Origin: a virus
Length of the DNA: 57,002 nucleotides
IMG/VR virus record: IMGVR_UViG_3300027759_000109
Coordinates: 1-57,002 of that record
Direction: 5' to 3' (one strand)
The notes below the pieces were generated by a model. It was not told where the DNA came from, ran no database searches, and was given only the letters and a program-made list of their open reading frames with translations. This document shows, one piece after another, positions 55,501-57,002 of the stretch. Every line of letters starts with the position of its first letter. The first letter of the stretch is position 1. A program made the translations under genes and the position numbers.

Positions 55501-55982
55501 ATTCCTTCTATTTTGTTTAATAATTCTTCAAAAGTTGCGTCACCAATTATTTCTAAAATTTCTTGATTGTCCTGTAATTTATCAACTGCAACATCCAAGA
55601 AGTTTGATGGTCTTATTCCGAACTTCTTTATATTTTTTTGGATGGCGAACGCAAAGTTTCTATTCTTTATAAATTTACCTTTTTTGTCCCTACCCTTTAA
55701 TTTTCTATCTCTTATCCATTGTTCAATACTTTCTATTGGAACACCCTTAGCACCAGGTTTTCTTCCTGATTGTACCCATTGGAAATAATCTTCTGCCATT
55801 ACTTGTATGGTAGTTTGTTCTTGTGATTCGTTCACTTGAACCTTAATACTATTTTTTAACTTACCTGACGCAACCTTATCACCCAATCCCTTGTATTTGG
55901 AAAACCCAAAAGGATATCTTTTCTCTTGTAATGATTGAATCAATACTTGTTGAATAATAGGTGCTAATAAATTTAAGTCCAT
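55497..55982 (-). CDS. gp10-like tail completion protein, 161 aa (right unit)
   Basis: The N-terminus MDLNLLAPIIQQVL and the C-terminal DATFEELLNKIEGI agree with the middle unit protein; the gp10 motif VASGKLKNSIKVQ is present, while the central part is of another type (FQWVQSGRKPGAKGVPIESI), more like the standard gp10 loop. Confidence 0.65.
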   Translation of the reverse strand: MDLNLLAPIIQQVLIQSLQEKRYPFGFSKYKGLGDKVASGKLKNSIKVQVNESQEQTTIQVMAEDYFQWVQSGRKPGAKGVPIESIEQWIRDRKLKGRDKKGKFIKNRNFAFAIQKNIKKFGIRPSNFLDVAVDKLQDNQEILEIIGDATFEELLNKIEGI

Positions 55983-55983
55983 A

Positions 55984-57002
55984 TTATGATGGGTTTATAA
56001 TTAAGTATGCTACCGTATCTGCGTCTCCGTTATGGTCTGATGTTACGTTGAATGTTCCTGAACCTTTTGATGTTACACTTACTGTTCCGTTACCACTATT
56101 TGTGTTTGTTTGTTTGGTTAAGAATATTAAACTTGTTGCTGAAACCAAACTATTTGATACTGTTGCCGTACCAGGGTTTCCACCATTAAGAACAAATGTT
56201 CCCATTGTTTTATTTGAACCTGATGCGAATAACACATCACCTGTTACCAATAATGAACCTGTCATTTGTGTTTCACCAATTACAATTAATTCAGGATTGG
56301 CAGAACCACTAAGTCTTAATGAACCAGTAACAGTTGTGTTACCATTAACATTTAATGAACCAGTTACTTGAACAGGGAATCCAATTTGTATTGGAACGTT
56401 TGCTCCTGAACCACTCTTAAATAAATAAGAATTTGATTCTGATTGTGATTTGACAACAAAATGTGCGTCAACTTGTGGTCCCAAAGAAGATGGCATTTGA
56501 CCAATTAAAATATTCTGTGAACCACTTGTAATGTTTTCTGTATTACCAATAATGATATTGATTGAACCTGATTTAAAGTTTCCACCTGATGGTACTACCA
56601 AGAAGTTTTGTGAACCTGTAGCAAACTGTGAATTAAATCCACCCAATAATATATTGTTTGTTCCGTTAGCAAACTTGGTATTTGTTCCACTAAATTCACC
56701 AATTGCGGTCGTATATTTATTTGCGTTACGATATAATGTAACACCTGCCCCAAATCCTATACTTGTAATATTATCAGTTCCATCATTAAAACCAAGAGTC
56801 ATTGCTCCTGATACATTTAATGAACCTGTGATTACTGTATTACCAATTATTTGATGATTAGAACCTGATATATTAACTGAACCTGTTATATATACGTTTG
56901 AACCTGAATCAATTAAGAAACCTGTTCTTCTTGATCCCACTGCCGTACCTGTTCCAACTGCGAACACAACTGATTGTGCGTCTTCTTGGTTTGAACCTGT
57001 TG
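55984..57002 (-). CDS. tail fibre, N-terminus cut by window edge (right unit)
   Basis: The frame is open to the right edge, so the gene continues outside (reading upstream: TGSNQEDAQSVVFAVGTG). The shaft repeats (SGSLNVSG type) resemble those of 23477-26359 but are not the same. The last 75 residues, starting MGTFVLNGGNPGTATV, are nearly identical to it. No collagen-like part is seen in this portion. Confidence 0.75.
   Translation of the reverse strand, partial: TGSNQEDAQSVVFAVGTGTAVGSRRTGFLIDSGSNVYITGSVNISGSNHQIIGNTVITGSLNVSGAMTLGFNDGTDNITSIGFGAGVTLYRNANKYTTAIGEFSGTNTKFANGTNNILLGGFNSQFATGSQNFLVVPSGGNFKSGSINIIIGNTENITSGSQNILIGQMPSSLGPQVDAHFVVKSQSESNSYLFKSGSGANVPIQIGFPVQVTGSLNVNGNTTVTGSLRLSGSANPELIVIGETQMTGSLLVTGDVLFASGSNKTMGTFVLNGGNPGTATVSNSLVSATSLIFLTKQTNTNSGNGTVSVTSKGSGTFNVTSDHNGDADTVAYLIINPS

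Overview
The window is phage DNA, very probably from phages of Bacteroidota hosts (flavobacteria-like). It is strongly AT-rich. The promoters I can recognise have the Bacteroidota form: a TTTG or T-rich -33 element, a spacer of about 20 bases, and TAnnTTTG or TAnnTTTA at -7. Genes start behind A-rich leaders without clear Shine-Dalgarno sites. The virion proteins (large terminase, portal, capsid, MuF/XkdF-like head protein, tape measure, long modular tail proteins) fit a small siphovirus of about 32 kb. I see no integrase, tRNA, CRISPR array or host gene.

The main feature of the layout is that the same phage gene order occurs twice, head to tail, in two diverged versions. Left unit (about 1-4,640): early region only. 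Middle unit (about 4,640-36,300): one complete genome equivalent. Right unit (about 36,300-57,002): late region, cut by the window edge. Equivalent genes lie about 31.6-32.5 kb apart. Both unit junctions look alike: a rightward early gene, a small structured RNA with its own promoter, a terminator, then the end of the next leftward late operon. So this is either a real heterodimer or tandem of related phages, or an assembly that walked from one circular or terminally redundant genome into its relative.

Within a unit nearly everything is read leftward. In transcription order for the middle unit: early genes (35,123 to 32,065: a conserved small protein, putative nuclease, zinc-finger/HTH protein, sigma-like factor, FkbM methyltransferase), then packaging (31,345-28,273: small terminase, DNA methyltransferase, large terminase), then tail genes (28,257-11,961, including an overlapping frame pair with a -1 slippery site, a collagen-like fibre, hub/baseplate proteins, PT-linker receptor-binding proteins and the tape measure), and finally head genes (11,934-4,667: MuF/XkdF-like maturation protein, scaffold, major capsid, tail-tube-like protein, portal, connector and a short membrane/coiled-coil protein). 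Two short rightward genes and the small RNA sit between early and late ends. In the right unit a rightward insertion (36,385-36,861) follows them.

The most interesting items are: (1) a promoter/hairpin/terminator cassette, present in both junctions, that predicts an undescribed phage small RNA; its stem shows a compensatory change and its loop is complementary to start-codon regions of early genes; (2) the two-version tandem organisation; (3) a -1 slippery heptamer joining two tail-gene frames; (4) a HAD-like domain inserted in the head-maturation polyprotein of one version only; and (5) receptor-binding modules (BNR-like, delta-60-like, LamG-like) exchanged between tail genes at PT-repeat linkers. 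All functional names rest on motif recognition by eye; no database search was run.
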